NCBI GenBank assembly: GCA_964472195.1
Contig: CAYYJH010000019.1
Coordinates: 1 to 35,263 of the forward strand
DNA length: 35,263 bases
Direction: 5' to 3'
Source of the DNA: BS750m-G4 sp964472195
Lineage (GTDB): Bacteria > Bacteroidota > Ignavibacteria > Tepidaquicellales > Tepidaquicellaceae
The notes beneath the pieces are model-generated. The model saw only the letters and a program-made list of their open reading frames with translations. It made no database searches and had not been told where the DNA came from. Shown here one piece after another: positions 26,632 through 34,032 of the stretch. Position 1 is the stretch's first letter; every line of letters starts with the position of its first letter. Made by a program: the position numbers and the translations under genes.

Positions 26632-28284
26632 TTAAAATACTGCTTGCTCCTCATAAACACCGAAAACTTCTTTAAGTTCATTACACATTTCACCGAGAGT
26701 TACGTATTTCCTTGCACAATCGAGTATTCTCGGCATAATGTTAGTCCCGTCACGAGCAGACCTCTTTAATTCTTCTAATGATTTGTCAACATCGTTTTGA
26801 TTTCGTGAAGCTTTCATTTCTTTAATTCTTTTCACCTGCAGTTCTTCAACCTCCTTTGGAATATTGAGTATGGGTATATCTATTTTTTCATTTTCTTCTA
26901 CGTAATCGTTAATACCTACAACGATTTTTTCTTTCTTATCTATTTCCCGCTGGTATCGGTACGCTGCGTCAGCAATTTCTCTCTGGAAGAATCCATTTTC
27001 TATGCATGCAACAACACCACCCTGAGAATCTATCATTTCAAAGTATTTTTCCGTTTCTGCTTCTAAATCATCCGTAAGCTTTTCAACGTAATAGCTTCCT
27101 CCCAATGGGTCTGCTACGTTTGCAACGCCATGCTCACATGCAATTACCTGTTGAGTTCGCAATGCAATCTTGACAGCTTTGTCAGAGGGGAGTGCTAAAG
27201 TCTCATCCATAGAATTTGTATGCAAGCTTTGAGTTCCTCCCAGGACTGCTGCGAGAGCTTCAATCGCAGTCCTGACGATGTTATTCTCGGGCTGCTGTGC
27301 AGTTAGCGAGCATCCTGCGGTTTGACTATGGAACCTTAGCTTCATAGACTTTTCATTTTTAGCACTGTATTTGTTCTTCATCCTCTTTGCATAGATTCTT
27401 CTTGCGGCTCTGTACTTTGCAATCTCTTCGAAGAAATCAAGGTGTGCATTGAAGAAGTAAGAAATCCGCGGAGCAAACGAATCAACATCGAGACCTCGTT
27501 CGATGCAGTCTTCAATATAAGCGAAACCATCGGCAAGCGTGAATGCCAACTCCTGAGCTGCGGTAGAGCCGGCTTCCCTTATGTGATAGCCGCTTACACT
27601 AACCGGGTTGAATTGCGGGACTTCATTCGAACTGAATTCGATCATGTCAGTAATGATTCTAATCGATTCTTTCGGAGGGTAAATGTATTCCTTTTGAGCG
27701 ATGTATTCTTTAAGTATATCATTCTGCAATGTTCCTCTTAGTTTTGTGAACGGCACTCCCTGTTTTTCGGCAACTGCGAGATAAAACGCAAAAAGTACCA
27801 TAGCAGGAGAGTTGATTGTCATTGACGTAGAAACCTGATCAAGTGGAATTTCGTTAAAAAGAATTTCCATATCTGCAAGTGATGATATAGACACACCACA
27901 TATTCCGACTTCACCTTCTGCAAGAGGACTGTCCGAGTCCCAACCCATGAGTGTAGGCATATCGAATGCAGTAGATAAACCTGTCTGTCCGTTTGCAAGA
28001 AGATATTTAAATCTCTGGTTTGTATCCTCCGGGGTTCCAAAACCCGCAAACTGTCTCATCGTCCACAACCTGCCACGGTACATATTGTTATGAATACCCC
28101 TCGTATAAGGGAATTCACCCGGGTAACCGAGCTGGTTATAATAATCAATTTCTTTTATATCTTCGGGTGTATAACAGATATCAAGTTTTCTTCCGCTTAG
28201 TGATGTAAACGTACCGCCCGTTGTTTTTGCTTTTAATGCGGATTCAAGCCACTCTGCTTTTGATGTACTTTTCTTTGGTTCCAT
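26632..28284 (-). CDS. B12-dependent acyl-CoA mutase large subunit with isobutyryl-CoA-type pocket
   Basis: This 550-residue protein covers the substrate barrel of the methylmalonyl-CoA mutase family and lacks the cobalamin domain, which must come from a separate small subunit. Landmarks are FPYTRGIHNNMYRGRLWTMR, GTLQNDILKE, SGYHIREAGST (His234) and SQTAGCSLTAQQPENN. By the fixed offset from Propionibacterium methylmalonyl-CoA mutase (His244 to His234), the substrate residues Tyr89 and Arg207 become Phe79 and Gln197. Phe and Gln at these places are the signature of isobutyryl-CoA mutase (Phe80, Gln198), so the common label methylmalonyl-CoA mutase may be wrong. The gene starts 222 bases past a terminator and lies 64 bases before the GT-C operon. 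Confidence 0.85.
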   Translation of the reverse strand: MEPKKSTSKAEWLESALKAKTTGGTFTSLSGRKLDICYTPEDIKEIDYYNQLGYPGEFPYTRGIHNNMYRGRLWTMRQFAGFGTPEDTNQRFKYLLANGQTGLSTAFDMPTLMGWDSDSPLAEGEVGICGVSISSLADMEILFNEIPLDQVSTSMTINSPAMVLFAFYLAVAEKQGVPFTKLRGTLQNDILKEYIAQKEYIYPPKESIRIITDMIEFSSNEVPQFNPVSVSGYHIREAGSTAAQELAFTLADGFAYIEDCIERGLDVDSFAPRISYFFNAHLDFFEEIAKYRAARRIYAKRMKNKYSAKNEKSMKLRFHSQTAGCSLTAQQPENNIVRTAIEALAAVLGGTQSLHTNSMDETLALPSDKAVKIALRTQQVIACEHGVANVADPLGGSYYVEKLTDDLEAETEKYFEMIDSQGGVVACIENGFFQREIADAAYRYQREIDKKEKIVVGINDYVEENEKIDIPILNIPKEVEELQVKRIKEMKASRNQNDVDKSLEELKRSARDGTNIMPRILDCARKYVTLGEMCNELKEVFGVYEEQAVF

Positions 28285-28402
28285 AAATGTGTTTTATTAT
28301 CGTTTTAAAAACGGTTTTAATATAAAACATATACTTTAGAAAATAAATTCAGATGAGGTTTTGTATATTTTTGAAGGGAATAATAAATTTCAATTTTGGT
28401 AT

Positions 28403-28420
28403 CTGTCTGCTGTAGACAGG
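28403..28420. repeat. Small palindrome related to the one at 33660
   Basis: CTGTCT (28403-28408) pairs with AGACAG (28414-28419) around a GCTGT loop, in the gap between the mutase and T9SS cargo genes. It matches 14 of 18 positions of the palindrome at 33660-33678. The stem change T-A to C-G is compensatory, so this looks like a dispersed, structured repeat. Confidence 0.5.
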
Positions 28421-28447
28421 TTTTCACCAACAACTGGAGAGAAACAA

Positions 28448-28479
28448 AAAAGTGGTGTCTATTATTACATACCACTTTT
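28448..28479 (-). terminator. Terminator of the T9SS cargo operon, possibly bidirectional
   Basis: AAAAGTGGT (28448-28456) pairs with ACCACTTTT (28471-28479). On the minus strand the stem is followed by a T run (TTTTTTGTTTCTC). It lies 28 bases after the stop of the 514-residue cargo gene. Confidence 0.8.
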
Positions 28480-28506
28480 CTTTAATATATGAATTTATCT
28501 AAATAC

Positions 28507-30051
28507 TTATTTCACTAAAACCATCTTCTTTATATTAACATATTCATCCGTAACAATTTTATAAAAATACACTCCGCTTGGATAACCACTACCATTTCCC
28601 GTAGAGGCAAGCCAACTCACCTCATAACTTCCTGCACTCAGCTTCTCATTCACGAGCGTTGTAATTTCCTTTCCAAGAGAATTATATACAACTATCTTCA
28701 CGAAAGATGATTTCGGAATATCGAATTTAATATTAGTAGCCGGATTGAAGGGATTGGGATAGTTCTGGCTTAATTTAAAATTTTCAGCAGATGAATTTAT
28801 TTTTCTTACTCCCATAGCACAGGAAACAAAACCTGTTGCCCAGATACCTGGTGGTGATACCGCATTTCTGTTGTATGCTATCCAGATTCTATAGCAGCCA
28901 GTATACTGAATTTGATTTGAGCTGCTGCAAGTCATTTTAGATATATAAGAGCTGTTATTGCTAATCGGTACAGAGACTTGCGTAGAGAAAACTTTTATAA
29001 TTGCTTCGATACCTGATGTTCCTCTGGAAAGATATCCATAAAGATCATGTGTGGTTGCGTCCCCTAATATGAAGTTACTTCCGCAGTAACTGTAAACGTC
29101 ATTTGTGTTTGATGTAACAACTATATGTTTTATGCTTGGCTGTCCAGTCCACTTAATTTCAGTACCATATATATTTATTTTTCCCGTAGAAGAATTTTCA
29201 TAAACAAACAAAGGCTTACTGAAAATATAACCACCTGACGAAAAACCAGCATTATTATTTACTCCTGTAAACCTTACAGTATCAATCATAAATGATAGAG
29301 GGTATTGATTTGTATCGCATTTAATTGCATAGATTGCTTTTTGGTTTGATGAAAACTCTCTTTCATAAGTTAAGAATAGTGTATAGTTGTTTGGATAAGC
29401 TCCTTTCAGAACAAATACATGAGGATTTGTACAGTATTGAGAAATAGTTGCTGTTAAATTCGTATCAAGATAGAAAGAGTTTGAGTTAATATTATAAAAC
29501 CGAAGAATAATATCTCCTTGACTGGAATAAGTGATGGCATATCGAATAGAATCAATCAGAGCAACCTTTGGATTCGTTTGGTCTCCTGTAGATTGATCTA
29601 TGATAAATGCCGGATTCCAGGTTCCAATTGATTGCTTATATACTGCACCGTAAATATCTTTATTACCGTTCATGTTAGTTTCCCATACAGCAAACGCAAA
29701 ACGAATGCTTGCTTGAAAATGGTTGGGATAATAATAAGTTATTGATGGATTCATGTTTTGATACTGATTGTTGGTTAAATTATATCCATAATCAATTGCA
29801 CCATTTTCTCCAATTTTTGATACGAGAATATTTTTCATACTTCCACTATGTCTTTCATAAATAAGAAATTCCCATTGCGATACTCCTATTATATTAACAT
29901 AATCTCCATTGTTCACTCGAAATGAAGGATTATAATCATCACCGGTTGTAAAACGGACAGGTGTATTCGATAATTGAGAAAATGCAGTTACAGAATAGAC
30001 AAGAAATATAAAAGTGAAAATAAATTTTGTGTTATTCATGACATCCTTCAA
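28507..30051 (-). CDS. Secreted T9SS cargo protein of unknown function
   Basis: This 514-residue protein has a signal peptide (MNNTKFIFTFIFLVYSVTAFSQ) and a body of about 400 beta-rich residues with repeated short Asn/Ser/Tyr-rich strands. It may be a beta-propeller, but no catalytic motif was seen. The end is a type A T9SS sorting domain (LSQNYPNPFNPATNIKFDIP, then SGVYFYKIVTDEYVNIKK). It should be exported through the outer membrane and released or anchored by the T9SS. The fifth residue, Met5, follows an AAGGA sequence by about 6 bases and may be the true start. The gene lies 73 bases downstream of a second cargo gene. Confidence 0.85.
   Translation of the reverse strand: MKDVMNNTKFIFTFIFLVYSVTAFSQLSNTPVRFTTGDDYNPSFRVNNGDYVNIIGVSQWEFLIYERHSGSMKNILVSKIGENGAIDYGYNLTNNQYQNMNPSITYYYPNHFQASIRFAFAVWETNMNGNKDIYGAVYKQSIGTWNPAFIIDQSTGDQTNPKVALIDSIRYAITYSSQGDIILRFYNINSNSFYLDTNLTATISQYCTNPHVFVLKGAYPNNYTLFLTYEREFSSNQKAIYAIKCDTNQYPLSFMIDTVRFTGVNNNAGFSSGGYIFSKPLFVYENSSTGKINIYGTEIKWTGQPSIKHIVVTSNTNDVYSYCGSNFILGDATTHDLYGYLSRGTSGIEAIIKVFSTQVSVPISNNSSYISKMTCSSSNQIQYTGCYRIWIAYNRNAVSPPGIWATGFVSCAMGVRKINSSAENFKLSQNYPNPFNPATNIKFDIPKSSFVKIVVYNSLGKEITTLVNEKLSAGSYEVSWLASTGNGSGYPSGVYFYKIVTDEYVNIKKMVLVK
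28544..28582 (-). repeat. 39-bp T9SS sorting-domain repeat, copy 1
   Basis: This stretch encodes the SGVYFYKIVTDE part of the sorting domain and matches 30162-30200 at 38 of 39 positions. The near-identity at DNA level between two adjacent genes suggests recent exchange or conversion. Confidence 0.8.
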
Positions 30052-30124
30052 TTAATAAGAAATATTTTTAAAATTATTTCAAAAGAATTCAGCTTAAGGT
30101 GGATTTCTGACAAAATATTCATCA

Positions 30125-30821
30125 CTATTTTATCATTAACATCTTCTTTACTTCAATATAATCATCCGTAACAATTTTATAAAAATACACACCGCTTGGA
30201 NNNNNNNNNNNNNNNNNNNNNNNNNNNNNNNNNNNNNNNNNNNNNNNNNNNNNNNNNNNNNNNNNNNNNNNNNNNNNNNNNNNNNNNNNNNNNNNNNNNN
30301 GCATAATCGATGCGTCCTAACATGAGTCCGTCCTGATGAAATCCCTTTTTTTGAGTGTTAACTCCAAAAACATCAGTATATGAGGTATCGTCGCAGGTTC
30401 GTGTAAACCAAACATAATAAATGCAGCCATCATAAACATCATTTAATTTCGATGAAAGCGAATCTACAACTTTATCGTGCGTATAAGGAGCACAACCGTT
30501 ATTGGGACTATAAGCAAGAGTCATACCTGTTGTAGAGTCGTATCTAACCCATTCATTGCTATAACGAGGGAAACCGTGCATGTAATAATATCTTTTCCCG
30601 TTTATTATTGTATCCTTTGTTATTATTGCTCTGTATCTGTAATTTAATTGTGGTACTGGATATGTATAAAGATGATAAACATAAATATTTCCCACAGAAA
30701 GCGGAAAATACTTTGCTGATACTGTATCCTGAGCATACGATGAGAAATTAAATGATGAGATAATGACTATGATAAGAAAAGCAAAGTTAAAGACATCTTT
30801 AAAGAAATTCTTCCGATTCAT
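30125..30821 (-). CDS. Secreted T9SS cargo protein, interrupted by the N gap
   Basis: The front codes for a signal peptide (FAFLIIVIISSFNFSSYAQ) and about 150 residues with YFPLSVGNIYVYHLY and YRAIITKDTIINGKRYYY, a pattern seen in other secreted proteins of this phylum but of no known function. A strong ribosome binding site (AAAGGAG) lies 7 bases before the ATG. After RIDY the sequence enters the N gap. Beyond the gap the frame that fits is SGVYFYKIVTDDYIEVKKM, ending with TAG at 30125-30127, a T9SS sorting-domain end. Translating straight through the 100 N gives a false early stop at 30177, because the gap length is arbitrary. The middle and most of the sorting domain are missing. Confidence 0.8.
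30162..30200 (-). repeat. 39-bp T9SS sorting-domain repeat, copy 2, next to the gap
   Basis: This copy matches 28544-28582 at 38 of 39 bases and ends exactly where the N run begins, so the assembler probably stopped at the repeat. Confidence 0.8.
30201..30300. other. Assembly gap of 100 N
   Basis: Exactly 100 N, a standard scaffold spacer, so the true length is unknown. It falls inside a cargo gene at its sorting-domain repeat. Confidence 0.99.
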
Positions 30822-30923
30822 TTTTTTCTCCTTTCTTCAAAAGAAGTTTTAAAATAAAATTTTGTAATTAGCAATACATAGAAGAACTCATAGCATCAAG
30901 TTATAGCAGTAAGATTCTTTTTC

Positions 30924-30986
30924 AATGGGTAACCTCCGGGTTGTTCTATTTGATTCAGTATTCAACGCGGATGAGTTACCCGCATT
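30924..30986. repeat. Imperfect inverted repeat with long stem potential
   Basis: GGGTAAC (30927-30933) and GTTACCC (30975-30981) form an outer stem, and GTTG/CAAC an inner one. The two arms are related inverted copies (both contain AAC, CGGA, GTTACCC and ATT in order on one strand). It may be part of a structured RNA or a palindromic repeat. Confidence 0.4.
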
Positions 30987-31133
30987 ATTTCCTATAGCTA
31001 AAGTAAATATAATGAGTTTGTCTGCTAATGCAAATATAAAAAGGCTTAAAACATAGAAGTCGCAAAAATATCTTAAATAAAATCAGAAAAGGATAAGGCT
31101 TTAGCTCAGATTGATGCAGAAAATAATCTCATG

Positions 31134-31197
31134 CGGAGTCGATAAGACACTAAGTAAAGGCTCCGAGAGTAGTAGAATGCGTTTGGAGTCTTTTTTT
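31134..31197 (+). terminator. Terminator with a competing upstream hairpin (attenuator-like)
   Basis: AAAGGCTCC (31156-31164) pairs with GGAGTCTTT (31185-31193) and runs into seven T, a terminator on the plus strand. The same GGCTCCG (31159-31165) can instead pair with CGGAGTC at 31134-31140. The two structures exclude each other, as in attenuators. No leader peptide or known riboswitch was recognised, and the next gene (tig) starts 350 bases on. Confidence 0.5.
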
Positions 31198-31243
31198 GTT
31201 TTGGGAATGGTTATACTTAAGAAGGAAGAAAAAAAGAATATTT

Positions 31244-31294
31244 GCGAAACGGAGTTTCGCTTGCAATGCGTTCCCAAACGGGAGTTTGGGAACG
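31244..31294. repeat. Two perfect palindromes in tandem
   Basis: GCGAAAC-GGA-GTTTCGC (31244-31260) is followed after 8 bases by an 11-bp stem CGTTCCCAAAC (31269-31279) with GTTTGGGAACG (31284-31294) and a GGGA loop. Both share the core AAACGG(G)AGTTT, so they look like two members of one palindromic repeat family of the REP type. No T run follows, so they are unlikely to be terminators. Confidence 0.6.
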
Positions 31295-31547
31295 AGTATA
31301 AAACAAATAAAAATCATTGCAAATCAAAAAATCAATCCTAATCATAGCTCAGACGATGTAAGGCATAACACGCCAAAGGTTTGTGTTCCTATGGGAGAAG
31401 TCAATCTATGTTAAGATAGCACTACCAATGTCACCAAAAAAAGAAGAGCGATCATAGACATCAAAAACCCTCTTCCTTAATTTTTCTCCATTGTAAATTC
31501 CTGACGTATTAAGTAATTTGCTTTTTTTAATAAAATAACTAACAGAA

Positions 31548-32855
31548 TTGGATTTTAAAGTTAAAGACTTAGATAATTGTAAGAAAGAAATAGATGCAAC
31601 GCTTACGTACGAGGAATTGAAACCTCATTTTGAAAAAGCATTATTAAAGTATAAACAAAAAGTCAGTATACCGGGCTTTAGAAAGGGAAAAGCACCGCTG
31701 CAAATGGTGAAGAAACTTTACGGTGACAGCGTCGAATACACCGCCCTTGAAGACATTGCCAACAAAGAATTCAAAAAATATATAGTCGATAATAAAGTTA
31801 ATATAATCGATTTCGGAAAAATGACTGACATGGATTATAAACCGAAAGAGAAATTCACTTTTAAAATAGAATTTGAAGTGACACCCGAAGTTGTAGTAGG
31901 CAATTATAAAAACCTCGAACTAACAAAAGTAAAGAACGTTATAGATGATACGATAGTGGAAGAGGAAATACAAAGTTCAAGGATGCGTTTGGCGCAGTTT
32001 GAGATTGATGGGCAGGCTCTTGATGATGATTATAAAATAACAGTCGATATACAGGCGTTGGATGACAGCGGTAACATTATCGTGGGAGAATCCCAGAAAG
32101 ATATGCCAATATTTTTAAACAACAGGGACTTGTTTCCTGAGTTCAGGGAAGGCTTGAAGAATATAAAAGAAGAGGAAGAAAGAGTAATAGATACAAAAGA
32201 TGCAAACGATAAACCGAAAAAGATAAAAGTCACATGTCAAAAAGTCGAAAAAATTGTATTACCAGAAATAAATGTAGAGTTTATAAAGAAGGTAACTGGT
32301 AAAGAAGATATAAAGGATGAGAAAGAATTCAGGAAATTTATGAAGGGTGAGATCGAATCTGCATACGATAATATTTCAGAGCAGACTATGAAGAATGATA
32401 TTGTTAGTGAATTGATAAAGCTGAATGAAGTAAAAGTACCGGATACATTTGTGAATTCGATATTGGATCAATATGTTAAGGATTATAAAATGCGTTTCCC
32501 TAAAAATTACAGCTTCAAGGATTTTAAAGAAGATGAATTCAAAAAAGAGAAACGCGTTGACGCTATCAGGCAGGCAAAGTGGTTTTTAATAAGAGAAAAG
32601 TTAATAGAGATGGAAAAGTTCAAAGTATCAGATGAAGACCTTAAGGAAGTTGCTAAAAAGAATGCTAAAACATATAACATGCCGGTTGATAAGCTGATGA
32701 ATTCATACAAAACAAATGAAGACGTGAAAATTAAAATCTTAAACGACAAGGTGATGAATTTCTTAATTGAGAATGCTAACGTAACAGAAAAAGAAGAGAT
32801 ACGTAAGTCTGAGGCAAAAAAGAAAGCAAAACCCAAAAAAAATCTTAATAAATAA
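31548..32855 (+). CDS. tig: Trigger factor
   Basis: This 435-residue ribosome-bound chaperone has the N-terminal ribosome-binding signature GFRKGKAP (about 43-50), a degenerate FKBP-like prolyl isomerase domain (about 150-245) and the helical C-terminal chaperone arms, ending in a Lys-rich tail. The start must be TTG at 31548, because a stop codon lies just upstream in frame and no ATG is near. Isomerase activity is doubtful since the usual substrate-pocket residues are poorly matched. It is followed 6 bases later by clpP, the usual tig-clpP order; clpX is not in the window. Confidence 0.94.
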   Translation: MDFKVKDLDNCKKEIDATLTYEELKPHFEKALLKYKQKVSIPGFRKGKAPLQMVKKLYGDSVEYTALEDIANKEFKKYIVDNKVNIIDFGKMTDMDYKPKEKFTFKIEFEVTPEVVVGNYKNLELTKVKNVIDDTIVEEEIQSSRMRLAQFEIDGQALDDDYKITVDIQALDDSGNIIVGESQKDMPIFLNNRDLFPEFREGLKNIKEEEERVIDTKDANDKPKKIKVTCQKVEKIVLPEINVEFIKKVTGKEDIKDEKEFRKFMKGEIESAYDNISEQTMKNDIVSELIKLNEVKVPDTFVNSILDQYVKDYKMRFPKNYSFKDFKEDEFKKEKRVDAIRQAKWFLIREKLIEMEKFKVSDEDLKEVAKKNAKTYNMPVDKLMNSYKTNEDVKIKILNDKVMNFLIENANVTEKEEIRKSEAKKKAKPKKNLNK

Positions 32856-32861
32856 ATTTAA

Positions 32862-33548
32862 ATGAAAATGGATTTCACAAGTATAATCAAATCCCGCGAG
32901 GATGAATTACACAAAATGTTAAACAAAGCAAAGGAGATAAAGAGCCAGCTCGTTCCTATTGTTGTCGAATCGACTGCCCGGGGTGAGCGGGCTTACGACA
33001 TATATTCCCGGCTGCTTAAAGAAAGGATTGTTTTTTTAGGGACACCTATTTTCGATGAGATTGCATCGTTGATAGTTGCACAGCTTTTATTCCTTGAATA
33101 CGAAGATCCCGATAAAGACATCATGCTTTACATCAATTCACCAGGTGGAAGTGTATCCGCAGGACTTGCTATTTATGATACAATAAATTACATAAGACCT
33201 GATATATCGACGACCTGCGTCGGTCTGGCTGCTTCAATGGGGCAGCTGCTTCTTACGGGAGGAACTACAGGAAAAAGAATTGCACTTCCGCATTCTAAGA
33301 TCTTGATGCATCAGCCATTAGGCGGTACGCAGGGACAGGCAACCGATATTGAGATTTATACAAAAGAGATGTTGAGAACCAAAGAAACTATATTTAATAT
33401 AATTAGCAAACATACCGGTAAGCCTGTCGAACAGATTACGAAGGATGCTGATAGAGATAACTATATGACTGCAGAAGAAGCAAAAAAATATGGTCTTATA
33501 GATATGATTTTAGAAAAAAGGGTAAAACCAGATAAAGAAAAGAAATAA
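32862..33548 (+). CDS. clpP: ATP-dependent Clp protease proteolytic subunit
   Basis: This 228-residue serine protease forms the tetradecameric Clp barrel. The catalytic triad is Ser125 (GLAASMGQ), His150 (ILMHQPLGG) and Asp199 (ADRDNYM), each at offset 28 from E. coli numbering. About 30 extra N-terminal residues (KSREDELHKMLNKAKEIKSQ) precede the mature-like start and may be a propeptide. The gene directly follows tig and ends at a strong terminator. Confidence 0.97.
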   Translation: MKMDFTSIIKSREDELHKMLNKAKEIKSQLVPIVVESTARGERAYDIYSRLLKERIVFLGTPIFDEIASLIVAQLLFLEYEDPDKDIMLYINSPGGSVSAGLAIYDTINYIRPDISTTCVGLAASMGQLLLTGGTTGKRIALPHSKILMHQPLGGTQGQATDIEIYTKEMLRTKETIFNIISKHTGKPVEQITKDADRDNYMTAEEAKKYGLIDMILEKRVKPDKEKK

Positions 33549-33579
33549 TTTTTTAAGTTCATTTAAGTTTTTGTATGAA

Positions 33580-33610
33580 GCCGTCACACAAAAGTGTTGC
33601 GGCTTTTTTT
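33580..33610 (+). terminator. Rho-independent terminator of tig-clpP
   Basis: GCCGTCACAC (33580-33589) pairs with GTGTTGCGGC around an AAAA loop (one mismatch, one G-T pair) and is followed by seven T. It lies 32 bases after the clpP stop. Confidence 0.9.
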
Positions 33611-33659
33611 ATTTTGTGTATTTGTATCGTTTTCAAGTTTGAAATCTGTTAAACTCACC

Positions 33660-33710
33660 CCTGCCTGCAGCAGGCAGGCCCTACCCCCTCTCTTGAGAAG
33701 AGAGGGGGTA
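33660..33710. repeat. Two adjacent palindromes of a dispersed-repeat type
   Basis: CCTGCCTGC and GCAGGCAGG form a 9-bp palindrome (33660-33678). Next is TACCCCCTCTCTT (33682-33694) with AAGAGAGGGGGTA (33698-33710), a perfect 13-bp stem with a GAG loop. More CT/AG-rich partial repeats follow to about 33763. The first is related to 28403-28420. These are probably mobile-like intergenic palindromes, not terminators. Confidence 0.65.
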
Positions 33711-34032
33711 CTAAGTGTAACTCTTCTCTTGGCTAGAGAGAGGGATTTCTGTCCCCCTTCTCTAATAAAGCTAAGGAATTAGGAGTTGAGTTGATAGAAG
33801 AACACGGAGTAGTCTGCCCACCTTTGGGAGTTTATGACTTGTTAGAGTAAAACAAAATAATTTTTTTTAGATAAAGTTTATTTTACAATATTATTGATTT
33901 AAAATTTTTCTATATGTAATCATTTGAACTATGATTATATCAGTTTTATTACTTATATTTACTTAGTAATAATATTAATATAGGACATTCACACTTTTCT
34001 TACTATAAATTTTCATTTGAAAATAATTCAAG
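33711..34032. other. AT-rich gap upstream of the sensor kinase
   Basis: The first 50 bases continue the CT/AG-rich repeats. The rest is AT-rich with no ORF of coding character, no RNA gene and no clear promoter, though it must contain the kinase promoter. Confidence 0.5.

Larger units (their letters stand above)
30822..31547. other. 726-bp region without a gene, rich in inverted repeats
   Basis: No open frame here has coding character; the short plus-strand frames run through hairpins. It contains an imperfect inverted pair at 30924-30986, an attenuator-like set of hairpins at 31134-31197 and two perfect palindromes at 31244-31294. The last 250 bases before tig show nothing recognisable. A structured small RNA could end at 31197. 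Confidence 0.6.

Noticed and set aside
31091..31170. tRNA-like sequence TTTAGCTCAG followed by GATTGATGCAG
   Set aside because: No D-stem partner, no anticodon stem or T-arm and no acceptor pairing could be built around it.
30822..31200. RNase P RNA, tmRNA or 6S RNA gene
   Set aside because: The diagnostic conserved segments of RNase P RNA and tmRNA are not seen, and the long-stem shape alone is too weak to call 6S RNA.
31111..31414. Two overlapping short plus-strand ORFs
   Set aside because: They read through the terminator-like hairpin and the palindromes, and their translations are low-complexity Lys/Arg-rich.
33594..33782. 62-codon plus-strand ORF after clpP
   Set aside because: It starts inside the clpP terminator and runs through palindromic repeats.
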